A stretch of DNA of 64,000 bases from Amoeboaphelidium occidentale (Eukaryota > Aphelidiomycota > Aphelidea), in the NCBI GenBank assembly GCA_023515795.1, contig JALGPX010000006.1:9358-73357 (forward strand), read 5' to 3'. Made by a program: the position numbers and the translations under genes. Within the stretch, counting starts at the first letter, position 1. Every line of letters starts with the position of its first letter. Of this stretch, positions 54,611 through 64,000 are shown piece after piece. The notes under the pieces were generated by a model. The model worked only from the letters and a program-made list of their open reading frames with translations. It had not been told where the DNA came from and did no database searches.

Positions 54611-56080
54611 ATGGCAATCGCATGGCTTCGATCGAAATTTAAATTTACGAGGCAGCTTCATTGCCAGAAACGATATCATTCTATGAACAAGTTTAGTAAA
54701 GTATTTGGTTTCTCAGTTGAAGAGGTTCGCATCATTTCTACGCCAGAAGAATTTTACGGAAGCATTTTGAAAGGGCTTGAGAATGCCCAGCACAGAGTTA
54801 CTTTGTCATCATTGTATTTGGGCACAGGAGAAAAAGAACGCCATTTAGTATCTTGCATGCAGAAGACATTAGAACGAAATGATTCCAAGTTTAAATTGTC
54901 GTTGCTATTTGATCATTTACGCGGAACTCGAGGAGAGGTTAATTCTGTGTCGTTGCTAAAACCTTTGCTGAATGTGGAAACCTCTGCGAAATTACAACTG
55001 TATTTATACCATACGCATAATCTGAATGGTTGGATGAAACGCATTGTCCCAGAGCGATTCAACGAGATTTTCGGATTGCAGCATATGAAGATTTATGTAT
55101 TTGATGATGAAGTTATTCTTTCTGGTGCAAACCTTAGTGATACGTATTTTTCTAATAGGCAAGATCGTTACTACGTTTTCAAAAGCAAACCGTTGGCCGA
55201 TTTCCTCGACGATCTGGTGCAAACAATTAGCTCGCTGTCGTATCAAGTGGAAAGCACGGGAAACTTCTTGCCACCTCCTATTGATCCTGTTAGTCATGCT
55301 CCTGAATACTCTGCTCTGGCTTCATCAAATATGAATGATTTTCTCACTAAATGGGAAAGTAAAGCTGATGTGGTTTGTGAGATTAAAGACATGGGAAATT
55401 TTATCGCCAAAGAGTTTTATTCAAATGATAGTGAAACACTTGCGTTCCCGCTTGTGCAAATGGGTTGTTTTGGTTTAACCCAGGATGAAGATACGATCGA
55501 AAACATCTTTGAAAGATTACAAACAAACGCTAACAATATCGACAAATTGATCTTGACTAGTGGTTATTTCAACCTCACTGATGTTTATCAAAAGCTGATA
55601 CTTGCATCTGTGAATCCAGTCAGAATTCTTGTCTCTTCAGAAGAGAGCAACGGATTTTTTGGTGCAAAAGGAATAGCTGGATATGTTCCATCTGTCTATT
55701 CTCACTTGTTGAGTTCGTTTATGGAGCAAGTCAGATCCGAGTCAAAGGAAAATAAGATTTCTGTGTATGAGTATACAAGAGAAGGTTGGTCTTTTCACGC
55801 AAAAGGCTTTTGGCTTTACAGAAATGACATTGATGAACTCACGCCGTTCGCTACTGCAATAGGCTCGCCCAATTTTGGTGAGCGATCATCAAAGTTAGAT
55901 TTGGAGAGTCAAGTTCTTGTTGTTACTAAAGATCAGAACCTACGAGACAGAATGAGACAAGAAATGGAAAGTTTGTTTCAGTACTCTCATGGTATTGATG
56001 GACGACAAGAAGTCGATAAGAAGCCTCCTGTTCCGTTTTGGTTACCTGCAGTGTCCAATTTTCTGAAGTCGAAGTTTTAA
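54611..56080 (+). CDS. PGS1: Phosphatidylglycerophosphate synthase, mitochondrial
   Basis: 489 residues, intronless. The N terminus MAIAWLRSKFKFTRQLHCQK is a good mitochondrial presequence. Two phospholipase-D-type catalytic motifs are present: HMKIYVFDDEVILSGANLSD (H-x-K-x4-D) and HAKGFWLYRND with a downstream GSPNFGERS. This is the eukaryotic PGS1 enzyme, which makes phosphatidylglycerophosphate from CDP-diacylglycerol on the route to cardiolipin. It is head to head with ITFG1, with only 25 bp between start codons. Confidence 0.93.
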   Translation: MAIAWLRSKFKFTRQLHCQKRYHSMNKFSKVFGFSVEEVRIISTPEEFYGSILKGLENAQHRVTLSSLYLGTGEKERHLVSCMQKTLERNDSKFKLSLLFDHLRGTRGEVNSVSLLKPLLNVETSAKLQLYLYHTHNLNGWMKRIVPERFNEIFGLQHMKIYVFDDEVILSGANLSDTYFSNRQDRYYVFKSKPLADFLDDLVQTISSLSYQVESTGNFLPPPIDPVSHAPEYSALASSNMNDFLTKWESKADVVCEIKDMGNFIAKEFYSNDSETLAFPLVQMGCFGLTQDEDTIENIFERLQTNANNIDKLILTSGYFNLTDVYQKLILASVNPVRILVSSEESNGFFGAKGIAGYVPSVYSHLLSSFMEQVRSESKENKISVYEYTREGWSFHAKGFWLYRNDIDELTPFATAIGSPNFGERSSKLDLESQVLVVTKDQNLRDRMRQEMESLFQYSHGIDGRQEVDKKPPVPFWLPAVSNFLKSKF

Positions 56081-56137
56081 ACCAAGAAATTGGTCAGTTT
56101 GCATTCAATACATGAATTTTTTATTGATTTAGAATTA

Positions 56138-58964
56138 TCATTTCCCCTTTGTGTCAACCAGAATCGCAGAAAGTTTAGAGAGTACGCCGATAAGATCTTC
56201 AGTCTTGCTGACATGCCATGATGCTTGAGTCTTCTTGGTCGCAGCTCCAATTGTGCAGGTGAAATACTTATCCTCAGAAACACCAGACTTCTTTAACGCA
56301 CGAAACATATCTTCATCCGTTTTGTCATCGCCTGCACAAAAAATAAAATCATATTCTTCAATCTTCTGTCCAAGTAACCGCTTAACTATTTCTCCCTTGT
56401 TAATCTGCTGAGGCCTAACTTCAATGTTTTTCTTTCCCAGAAGGATCTCAACAGGCAACTTAGACAATATGGCATTCTCTAAATGATTGTGGCACTCTTT
56501 TGATTGCCATGAGCCATATGCTGGATCGGCTAAGCGATAATGCCATGTCAATGAGCTGCGCTTATGCTCAACGAAAGAACCAGGTGTGCGCTCGGTGTAG
56601 TATTCAAATATAGGCAACACATCATTCTTCCATCCAAGATCGATTTCTTTCGACAAATTAATCCATTCAGTACTATTGGCATATTTGATGAAAGACCCAT
56701 GCTCTGCACTTAATCCTAGATTTGATATATGACCAAGCCAACCATCTAGGGCAGCTTGATCTCTTCCAGAGATAATATAAACCATGGTTCCTGCGTCTTT
56801 TCCAAGAATTTCAAGAGCTTGTAAGACTTGCTTTGAAGGTACAGCAGCATTAGGAGTCTTCCTGATGGCAGTTAAAGTTCCCTATGATAGTGAGAATGTA
56901 CAAAACGGTAAAATACTTACATCATAATCTAACAAGAACAATCTCTTCTTCGATCTTTTGAAGCTATTAAGTAAAAGCTCTTCATCTAAGACAGGAGTTG
57001 GGTTAGATTGTTCTATACTCTTTGAAGTGTAAATCAGCTCCTTCATAAACGACTCTGCCCAGAATTTCGCAGTGTTCATCATAACATAGTCATACAATTG
57101 GGTATGTTTCATCAGTTTCTCTTCTTTGCTCATGTTCAAAGCATCTTTAATTGCCATAGCTACACCAACATAATCCCAAGGATTAACAAGTATCGCTGCA
57201 CTCAACGAGCCAGCAGTCCCAGTAAATTCAGACAAAATCAAAGGTCCGCAATTATTCTTTTGACAAACAACATATTCATGGGATGTAGTGTTCATTCCAT
57301 CACGAACAGAAGTAATCAAAGCTACATCAGCAACAGACAACAAAGCGTAGTATTCATCTCTATCAATATGGTGATGATAGTGATGAACTGGAGCAAATCC
57401 AAGAGATCCATACTGACCATTAATTCTGGAAACCATCTCGCTGACTTTAGTTTCCAATTTAGACGGAGCCTCAGTAGGTGAAGTAACTTGGATGAGTACA
57501 ACTTGGTCCTGCATATCAGGATTATCTTCCAAAAACTTCTCAAAAGCATTCAACTTATGCAGGACGCCTTTGATATGGTCCAACTTATCTCGTCCTAGAA
57601 ATTCAGTTTTTGTGAAATACGGAATTTACCGATAATAATCTTCTTGTTCGCATACAATTCTCTTATAGATTTGATTTTTTCAGTTACAGCAGGGTTTGAA
57701 CGATATTCTTCGACTTGTTTGACATCAATGCCAATTGGGAATGTGGCAATTACTACATGACCTCCTCTGTATTCAATGCCTTTAGGGTTGCTCTCAACAC
57801 CAAGAATACGAGTACATGCAGAGATAAAATGCCTTGCATAAGCATACGTCTGAAATCCTACCATATTACTTCCCAGCAACCCAAGTAACAATTTTTCTCT
57901 TTGAGGTATACATCTGAAAATTTCTGAAGAAGGGAAAGGGGTATGCAAAAAGAAACCGATAACAGCATCAGGCAAAGCTCTTCTCAACATAGAAGGCAAC
58001 GTCAAGAAATGATAATCATGGACCCAAATAACATCCCCAGTCTTGTACTGACTTTCAATCGCTCGGCAAAAGATCGAATTGACTTCATTGTAGCTTTGCC
58101 AGTACTTTGTTTCATTTTTACCATCTGAAGGCTTCCACAAAATATAATGCAATATTGGCCATAAGGCTGTTTTACAGAATCCCTCATAGTGCCCAAATGA
58201 AACATCGCGATTCAAAAACACTGGCAATGCATTGTGCTCTTCCAGAAGTGTCTTGGTAAGCGAAGATTTGATATCAGCAGATAAATTAGAAACAGAAATG
58301 ACCATTCCTTCTTTGGTGTAAATCTTATCAACAACTCCAATGTAGAAGCATTTGTTCTGACCACGCAGAGATAAAACACCAGAATACAATGCAGAATGAT
58401 CGTTGCGCTTAGTAAATTTCCAATTAAGACGAGGCACAGCATTTAAAGATGATCCAGGCCTTGATACTGACGAAAAGGAATCATTAGCGTTTGAGGAACT
58501 CATGCTTATCAAAGATGGCGTTACGGCGGCTTGGCCTGAACTTGAGCGATTAGATTGAAACATTTCAGAGTCGGGGACATAACCTTCCTTGCCATTTTGG
58601 CTATTCGCTACATCATTTGAACGAATAGATTCCAGATTAACGGAGTTTGTTTGGCTAACTGGTGACAATACAGATCCTTAAGAAGCAAATAGTAAGACCA
58701 AAGGAACCGTTTCAATTTACCTTCCGGAGAGAATGTCGCAAGGTCAGACACATTGGTTGGCAGCGGCAAATGATAATCGGAGTAGTGGAACTCTGAATTT
58801 GCACCGTCCACGGTTTCGTTCATCTTCAAATCCCCGTTGAGCAAAGTGCACTTTATAGGCAGATAATGCGTGACGATGATCACTTTACCATCTACCTGCA
58901 AATCATTATTGCTCGGTAGGATGGTGTTTAAGAACTCGGTAGACATGTTCGCAGTCATGACCAT
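56138..58964 (-). CDS. TPS2: Trehalose-6-phosphate phosphatase with TPS-like domain
   Basis: Exons 58964..58721, 58676..57630, 57594..56921 and 56881..56138 (introns 44, 35 and 39 nt) give 902 residues. After an N-terminal Ser-rich segment the GT20 domain shows IWVHDYHFLTLPSMLRRALP, FFLHTPFPSSEIF, GRDKLDHIKGV and RDGMNTTSHEYVV. The phosphatase domain has LLDYDGTL (split by an intron after DYD), SGRD and CAGDDKTDEDMF, with all HAD catalytic Asp residues. This is the TPS2-like layout, where the phosphatase is active and the synthase domain often degenerate; NTTSHE replaces the usual NLVSYE here. It makes trehalose from trehalose-6-phosphate. Confidence 0.9.
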
Positions 58965-59078
58965 TCAGAAATATTCAGCAGATTGCCGTGGATTTGTTTG
59001 GATCTCAAAACGCAGATCCATTAGGGTTTCAGAATTCAGATGCGGGGTAATAGAACCAGTCCGATGGTTTATTGCTGT

Positions 59079-61412
59079 TTAAGACCAAACATCTTCAAAG
59101 TATTGTCCATTCTTCCTCTTCTTTTCTAACCACGAAATAGCAGCTGATTCTGTTAATCCTCCGTATGTCTTTGCCAAATCTAAGATAGTGCTATGAATAT
59201 CTTTACTCATGTTTCTGCCATCACCACACACGTAAACAACTCCTTCCTTATTGTATAGAACGTTCCAGATCGTTTCGCCATCATTTTTCATCAAATGCTG
59301 CACATAAGTCTTCCCGTCTTGTTCACGAGAAAATGCAGCATACAGAGATGTGAGACCATGATGTAACTCAGAATGAATTAATTCTTCCGAGTATAAGAAA
59401 TCATGTTCCCTATTTCTGCTACCAAAAAATAAAATAGTCTCGCCCATCATTCTATGCGACTGAATTGTCTCATCTTCAATAATCCTCTTAGCTACCAATT
59501 TTCCAGTAGCTGATTCAACTCTATGAGGATGCAATGGTTTGGTGCTTGCCCAGCTGGCTGCATCCTTTTGCGCCAAAGCATAAATCCTTTCCTTCAATAA
59601 AGTTGCTCTTTCTTGAACAAATCCACGGAACGGCGCGATCCCTGTACCAGGCCCAACCATTACAACCGGTTTCACCAAATTACGAGGTAAATGGAATGTC
59701 TTGCTTGACCTGATAAACACAGGAACTCTTAAGTTGCCCTGACCGGACTCGAACTTTTCCGTGAGGCGATTAAAATAGCCCGTTGTGACTCCTGTGACAA
59801 GCCTTCCAGAAGACGTACAATATCTCAAGACTGAAGCAGTGACATGGACAGTGTTTGGACAAGTTTTTGCAGATGAGGATATAGAATAGAACCTTGGTTG
59901 AAGTCTCGGAAGTACTTCGAATAAATCACCCAAAGTGAATTTCTCTTCCTCACTACTCTGACCAGAATGATCATCGAGACTGATTCTAAAACTATTGTGC
60001 TCGTTCAAAACTTCAGTCAAGTTCCTTCCTGCGTGCACGATGTACTCGTGGTATTCTTCCTTCTTTGTAGAAACGCCTTTTAAATGTGAGGCCTCCTTAG
60101 CATCTGTAGCAAATTTTGATAGCATTCCCAAAAGGGACATCTTCGGAGGAGACGAAATGTCTAAATAGTAGGTCAAAGCAGCACGAATAGTAGTTGGAAC
60201 TGGAAAAGGAGATTTCTTTGATGTTGCAACACCTTTTACGATTAAGTACTTTTAAAATAAATTTACCTTCAAGGACTCTCATTTCAAACACTGCATCCAT
60301 TATTTCTGTAATCCCTAGAGCTTCCGCAAGTTTTTCGACTTCTGAGGGATCATTCTCCGGATAAACGCCAAAGTGATCTCCAGTTTGATACCGTAAACTT
60401 GTTCCGGAAATATCAAACTCTAAATGAAGACACTCTCTTGCAACTTCTTTAAACTTTCCATCGCCATAACATAACTTTTCTGTTAGTCCTTCTTTGTACA
60501 AAGATCTCCATGCAATCAGAGGTGCATAATAAGGATGCTGTTGATTATAAGAGACACGGCTCTGATTCCCATTCCATGAATTAAGAGATCCATGCTCACC
60601 TTTATAAACGGCCTTATCCTGATAATCATTTAATTTCTTGAAAGAGTATGATCTGATGATACGTGTATCAACATTGTCCGGGTTAATACTCAGATAACCG
60701 CAAACATCCTTCCACATTTTTTCTTTCCATTGAACAAAGTCTTCTTCCATGTTTCCATCATCATCGCCTTCGCCCTTCTCAGTTAGCGCAATCGCTCCTA
60801 GTGTTTTCAAGCGCTTATCCACAACACGAGCAACTTCATTGAATTTAGTATATGTCTTGTTTCCTAATCCAAACACGCAATATCTTAAACCAGATAGACA
60901 GCCTTCCTCCAACTCATCACTCATTAACCATTCGTGAAACTCCATAGCATTATCAGTTGGTTCGCCTTCGCCGTAAGTGGCCAAGACAAAGAACACAATC
61001 CGATCTTTCGTCATCAACTTCAAATCTTCCATATCGTAATCCATTAGGTCAGCTACTAAAGCTCCAAGTCCATATTGCGCAGCTACAACCAAGGTTCAAA
61101 TATGACGTGATAAATATTACCTTCTTTAGCTAGCTCCGATGCCAGGCCTTCAGCAGTCCCCGTCTGACTTCCAAAAAATATTATGATTTTCTTGTCTAAT
61201 CTTTCCATCTTCTCTAGAAACCCAGATGGAGAGAAGTGCGCGGCGTGCTGTTGGGATGCTGCGCTTTGCTTCCCCTTCTGTGCATTCTTTGAGCCTCCGA
61301 ATTTAAACGATAGATACTGTGGAGGGACATAAAAATATATTAAAGAAGCGACGCTTATGATACTCAGGAGCATTGCGTCAAGCCAAGTGATTTCCAGCAA
61401 GCCAAGATCCAT
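59079..61412 (-). CDS. NCP1: NADPH-cytochrome P450 reductase
   Basis: Exons 61412..61121, 61082..60267 and 60232..59079 (introns 38 and 34 nt) give 753 residues. An N-terminal ER anchor (AMLLSIISVASLIYFYV) precedes the FMN domain (FFGSQTGTAEGLASELA, ATYGEGEPTDNA, GLGNKTYTKFN), the FAD domain (RFYSISSSAK, VTGVTTGYFN) and the NADPH domain (MVGPGTGIAPFRGFVQER, VCGDGRNMSKDIH), with the FEDVWS C terminus whose Trp stacks on FAD. It feeds electrons to ER P450s such as CYP51 in sterol synthesis. The start was taken at ATG 61412, the first ATG of the frame. Confidence 0.95.
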
Positions 61413-61469
61413 ATCGTGATTTTGAAGTGAATTTGATTGAAGAGTTTGTTTCACCTCGAATTGGAAATT

Positions 61470-63176
61470 ATGAAGCTTAGGAAAGACTACGTAGTTTCTA
61501 GTATACCCAACCTGGACCAGAATGCCTTAAAGGCGCTGGCAGATAAAGAAGAAATGTACGCTGGGCATATTGAAGTCGATAATGTTTTTGATGGTCACTT
61601 GTTCTTCTGGTTATTTAAATGTAAATTTACTATTGCCGACTTATTTTTGCATAAGCTAAGCGAGAGGATGTGGCGCCTGAAGCAAGAAAGAACCTCTTGA
61701 TTTTTTTTAATGGAGGTAAATTTGATTATGAACTCTCGCAAAGTATTTAGGCCCTGGATGCACAAGGTAAATAATTATTAATTTAAATGGTATCGACATA
61801 TAAAGCATGGATGGCCTTATGCTGGAGTATGGGCCTTTAAGAATTTTACCAAACGGAACGGTTGTGATCAATAAGCAAGGCTGGATACCAGAGCTGTCTT
61901 ATTTGTTCAGTAACACCTCTATAATGTCTTCCATTAATGTCCTTTATAGTCGACCAGCCTGTTAAAACCGGATACAGTTTTGTTTCAGATAAGAAAGGCA
62001 GTATTCATAGTATATCTGATGTAAGAGTTCAGGATTCAGCCAAAGTTTACTAGAGATTAGGCATCAATGGAGTTAAGAATATTTATGAAAAGGTTCTTAA
62101 AGCTATTTCCGGAACTTCGTGATTATAATGTGTTCCTTGGTGGCGAGTCGTTTGCTGGTAGTTATTTGCCAAAGTTCTACCTGGATCTTAAGGATCTTTT
62201 CCATATTGATGCGCTTATTGGAATGAGCCCTTGGATAGATTACCGAAACCAGTACTTATCATTCATTGAGTATTCTAAAATAATGGGATTAATAACATCA
62301 GAACCACAAGAGTTGAAACAACAGGAGAAAAAATGCCAACTGGAGTTAGAACGGAACCCAAACAGGCCTACAATCAGCGCTTGTGACCATATAGTCGAAA
62401 TTATTCATCAACAATATAGAAAGTCCAAGAACTTGCATGGATCTTTCTTTAATCAATACAAAATCAACGAGCTTGATTCCAACAGAGGAAACAATTGGCC
62501 AAACAATCTTGAAGCTCTTACAAACTACTTTAATAACAAAGAAACAATAGCGGCATTAAACGCTAGAAATTTTGGAAAAGAAAAGTGGAAAGAAGTTAAT
62601 GGGAAGATTTACGGCGATTTCGAATCAATGATCAATGCTAAATCGGCTATAGAACTTTACGCAGATCTAACAAAGCAAACGCGAGTTATTATTGTAGCTG
62701 GCGAAATGGACTTGGTTTCAAATCGTATAGGTCTTGAATGGGCTATTGGTAATCTCACATGGAATGGCATGAAAGGATTCTCTAAAACAGAAGGTTTGAA
62801 AGAAGAAATGGCATCAAAATTAGGAAGAATAGTCTCTGAAAGGAATTTGACATATATCATGGTAACTGGAGCTAGTCATATGATGGGCGTTGATCAACCT
62901 GCTCAAATGAAAGTTTTACTTAATGCTATTTTGAATAATAACTTTGATATAATCTCTTCTTCGTCCGACACCTTTAGTGGAAAAGCACACGAAGTGAATG
63001 CAGAGGAGCCTCCTCATTTTCCTTACATGATGGTTTTCTGGGCTGCAATAATACTTATGACGCTGTTTGGACTATGGCACTTGAAACGAAAAAGGTACAG
63101 ATATAGAAACTTGAACCGTAGCTCAGATGATTCTCTGTACATTGCTGGTGAAAGTAATAACAGGCAGCAAAAGTAA
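61470..63176 (+). CDS. KEX1: KEX1-type serine carboxypeptidase
   Basis: Exons 61470..61620, 61656..61715, 61751..61766, 61806..61909, 61950..62020 and 62061..63176 (introns 35, 35, 39, 40 and 40 nt) give 505 residues. The spliced N half reads KDYVVSSIPNL, MYAGHIEVDN, FFNGGPGCTSMDGLM and LFIDQPVKTGYS. Exon 6 has the catalytic Ser in GGESFAGSYLP, Asp in AGEMDLVSN and His in TGASHMMGVDQP. One C-terminal membrane helix (about 457-475) with a basic tail matches Golgi KEX1, which trims Lys/Arg from processed precursors. No signal peptide is visible upstream of KDYVV, so a first exon may be missing. Confidence 0.9.
61751..61766 (+). other. 16-nt microexon of KEX1
   Basis: Only 16 nt lie between introns 61716..61750 and 61767..61805. 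They supply the PGCT of NGGPGCTSMDG, the family's oxyanion-region signature, and restore the frame on both sides. Leaving the exon out destroys the motif. Confidence 0.85.
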
Positions 63177-63709
63177 ATTGTCAAACTTTATTTCTTTAAC
63201 TTTCTAGCTTTATGATGAACACTCTACAAAATTTAAGTGTAACTCATCGCAGCACAAAATCAGCAACCTCTGCCTCAGACACGGAATCGGTCCGATCTTA
63301 CATGGAATAGATCATCGCAATGCGACACTGATGTCTTCTTCTGTGCGAGAGTCAAGTTGATTTCTTATGGATCACAGTAATTCTTTCTACGGGCAAAACA
63401 GGTCAAATATTAAATTTTTATGCTAGTACATTAATCTATGTGTCAAAAAATTGTAGTGCAAGTAATAGTTATTTGATCTTAAAAACCAAAACTTGTAGTG
63501 TTTGTNCAGACACGGAATCGGTCCGATCTTACATGGAATAGATCATCGCAATGCGAAACTGATGTCTTCTTCTGTGCGAGAGTCAAGTTGATTTCTTATG
63601 GATCATTTTAATTCTTTCTGCGGACAAAACAGGTCAAATATTAAATTTTTATGCTAGTAGATTAATCTATGTGTCAAAAAATTGTAGTGCAAGTAATAGT
63701 TATTTGATC
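63177..63709. other. Intergenic region carrying a near-duplicate and a join
   Basis: About 100 bp of unremarkable AT-rich DNA after KEX1, then the left copy of the 230-bp duplicate (63276..63505), one N, and most of the right copy. No separate gene was recognised. The duplicated segment ends with the last codons and stop of the receiver gene at 63710. Confidence 0.5.
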
Positions 63710-63736
63710 TTAAAAACCAAAACTTGTAGTGTTTGT
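63276..63736. repeat. Scaffold join: single N between two 230-bp near-identical copies
   Basis: Positions 63276..63505 and 63507..63736 agree except at about seven positions, with one N at 63506. Both copies include the last nine codons of the receiver-domain gene. The pattern matches the other three joins in the window: an unmerged overlap, with divergence suggesting two haplotypes. Confidence 0.75.
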
Positions 63737-64000
63737 GTAACTGACTAGACATTTCCTGAGCGTTTCTAGCTGTAATGGCTTCACGAGGAAATCATTCATT
63801 CCAGAACTATATCCTTCGGCCCTGTTCTTGTCGTTCGCGTTGGCGGATATGCCAATAATGACGCATTTACATCCATTCTTTCGAAGTTCTCGGGTAGCTT
63901 CTAGAAGAAAGTCAGTAAAACCCTCACTTAAAGGCTACCTAGGCCATTCATTATCGGCATTTGAATATCCATCAAGACTAATTTGTAGGATGTATCGATT
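63710..64000 (-). CDS. Response-regulator receiver domain, C-terminal end (partial)
   Basis: Exons 64000..63939 and 63900..63710 (intron 38 nt) enter from the right edge and stop at TAA 63712. The spliced sequence has the receiver core: KLVLMDIQMPIMNGLEATREL with the phospho-acceptor Asp in LMDIQMP, the switch residues in IIGISANA (Ser in place of the usual Thr), and the conserved Lys in FLVKPLQLETL. The M-D-x-Q-M-P-x-M-x-G form is typical of receivers attached to hybrid histidine kinases. The stop shortly after the domain fits a receiver at the protein's C terminus. Confidence 0.82.

Overview
This is a eukaryotic nuclear window, about 40% GC by eye and densely packed. It carries about 40 protein genes on both strands, interrupted by very short introns. 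I placed 52 introns by requiring frame-consistent GT-AG (once GC-AG) splicing. They are 27 to 44 nt long, and each complete multi-exon model below sums to a multiple of three. Gene content points to the fungal side of the opisthokonts: alpha-aminoadipate reductase LYS2, a TPS2-type trehalose phosphatase, KEX1, Scm3 and Spc24 kinetochore factors, and COQ11. A MOK-type kinase, usually linked to cilia, and a tubulin-tyrosine-ligase-like protein hint at a flagellated stage. A zoosporic early-diverging fungus or an aphelid-like relative fits best, but I cannot name the species.

Layout. 1-6.4 kb: F-box-like gene broken by a scaffold join, MOK kinase, a basic unknown protein, and a single-pass membrane kinase. 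6.4-10.3 kb: mitochondrial carrier and two secreted CAP/SCP proteins separated by a dispersed repeat and a second join. 10.7-17.5 kb: secreted alpha-amylase, splicing factor CLF1, a second membrane kinase, ribosomal P1. 18-25 kb: ARS2/SERRATE, SPC24, a tight tandem trio (WW protein, mitochondrial IF-3, SH3 protein), LCB1. 24.8-29.8 kb: a 1685-residue intronless myosin fused to CH, RhoGEF (DH-PH) and SEC7 domains. 29.9-36.8 kb: a type II membrane carbohydrate-active protein, a coiled-coil protein, TTL-like, COQ11-like, SCM3-like, and PlsC acyltransferase. 37-48.1 kb: an amino-acid block with LYS2, ILV6 and a LEU2-LEU1 fusion, containing an ankyrin gene, a second copy of the dispersed repeat and a SANT-like gene. 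48.3-64 kb: TRAPPC2, coiled-coil protein, SAM-type carrier, U1-70K, ITFG1, PGS1, TPS2, P450 reductase, KEX1, and the end of a response-regulator receiver gene cut by the right edge.

The most unusual items are the myosin-CH-RhoGEF-SEC7 fusion, which would put an actin motor, a Rho activator and an Arf activator in one chain; the LEU2-LEU1 fusion, which joins two successive leucine-pathway enzymes; a pair of paralogous receptor-like kinases that share an intron position in the catalytic loop; and extreme compaction, with ultrashort introns, abutting or overlapping coding regions and a 16-nt exon. Four runs of N (451, 8944, 47217-47237, 63506) are each flanked by a near-identical 83-230 bp duplicate. 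They look like unmerged contig ends or allelic overlaps, and gene models there were read across the overlap.
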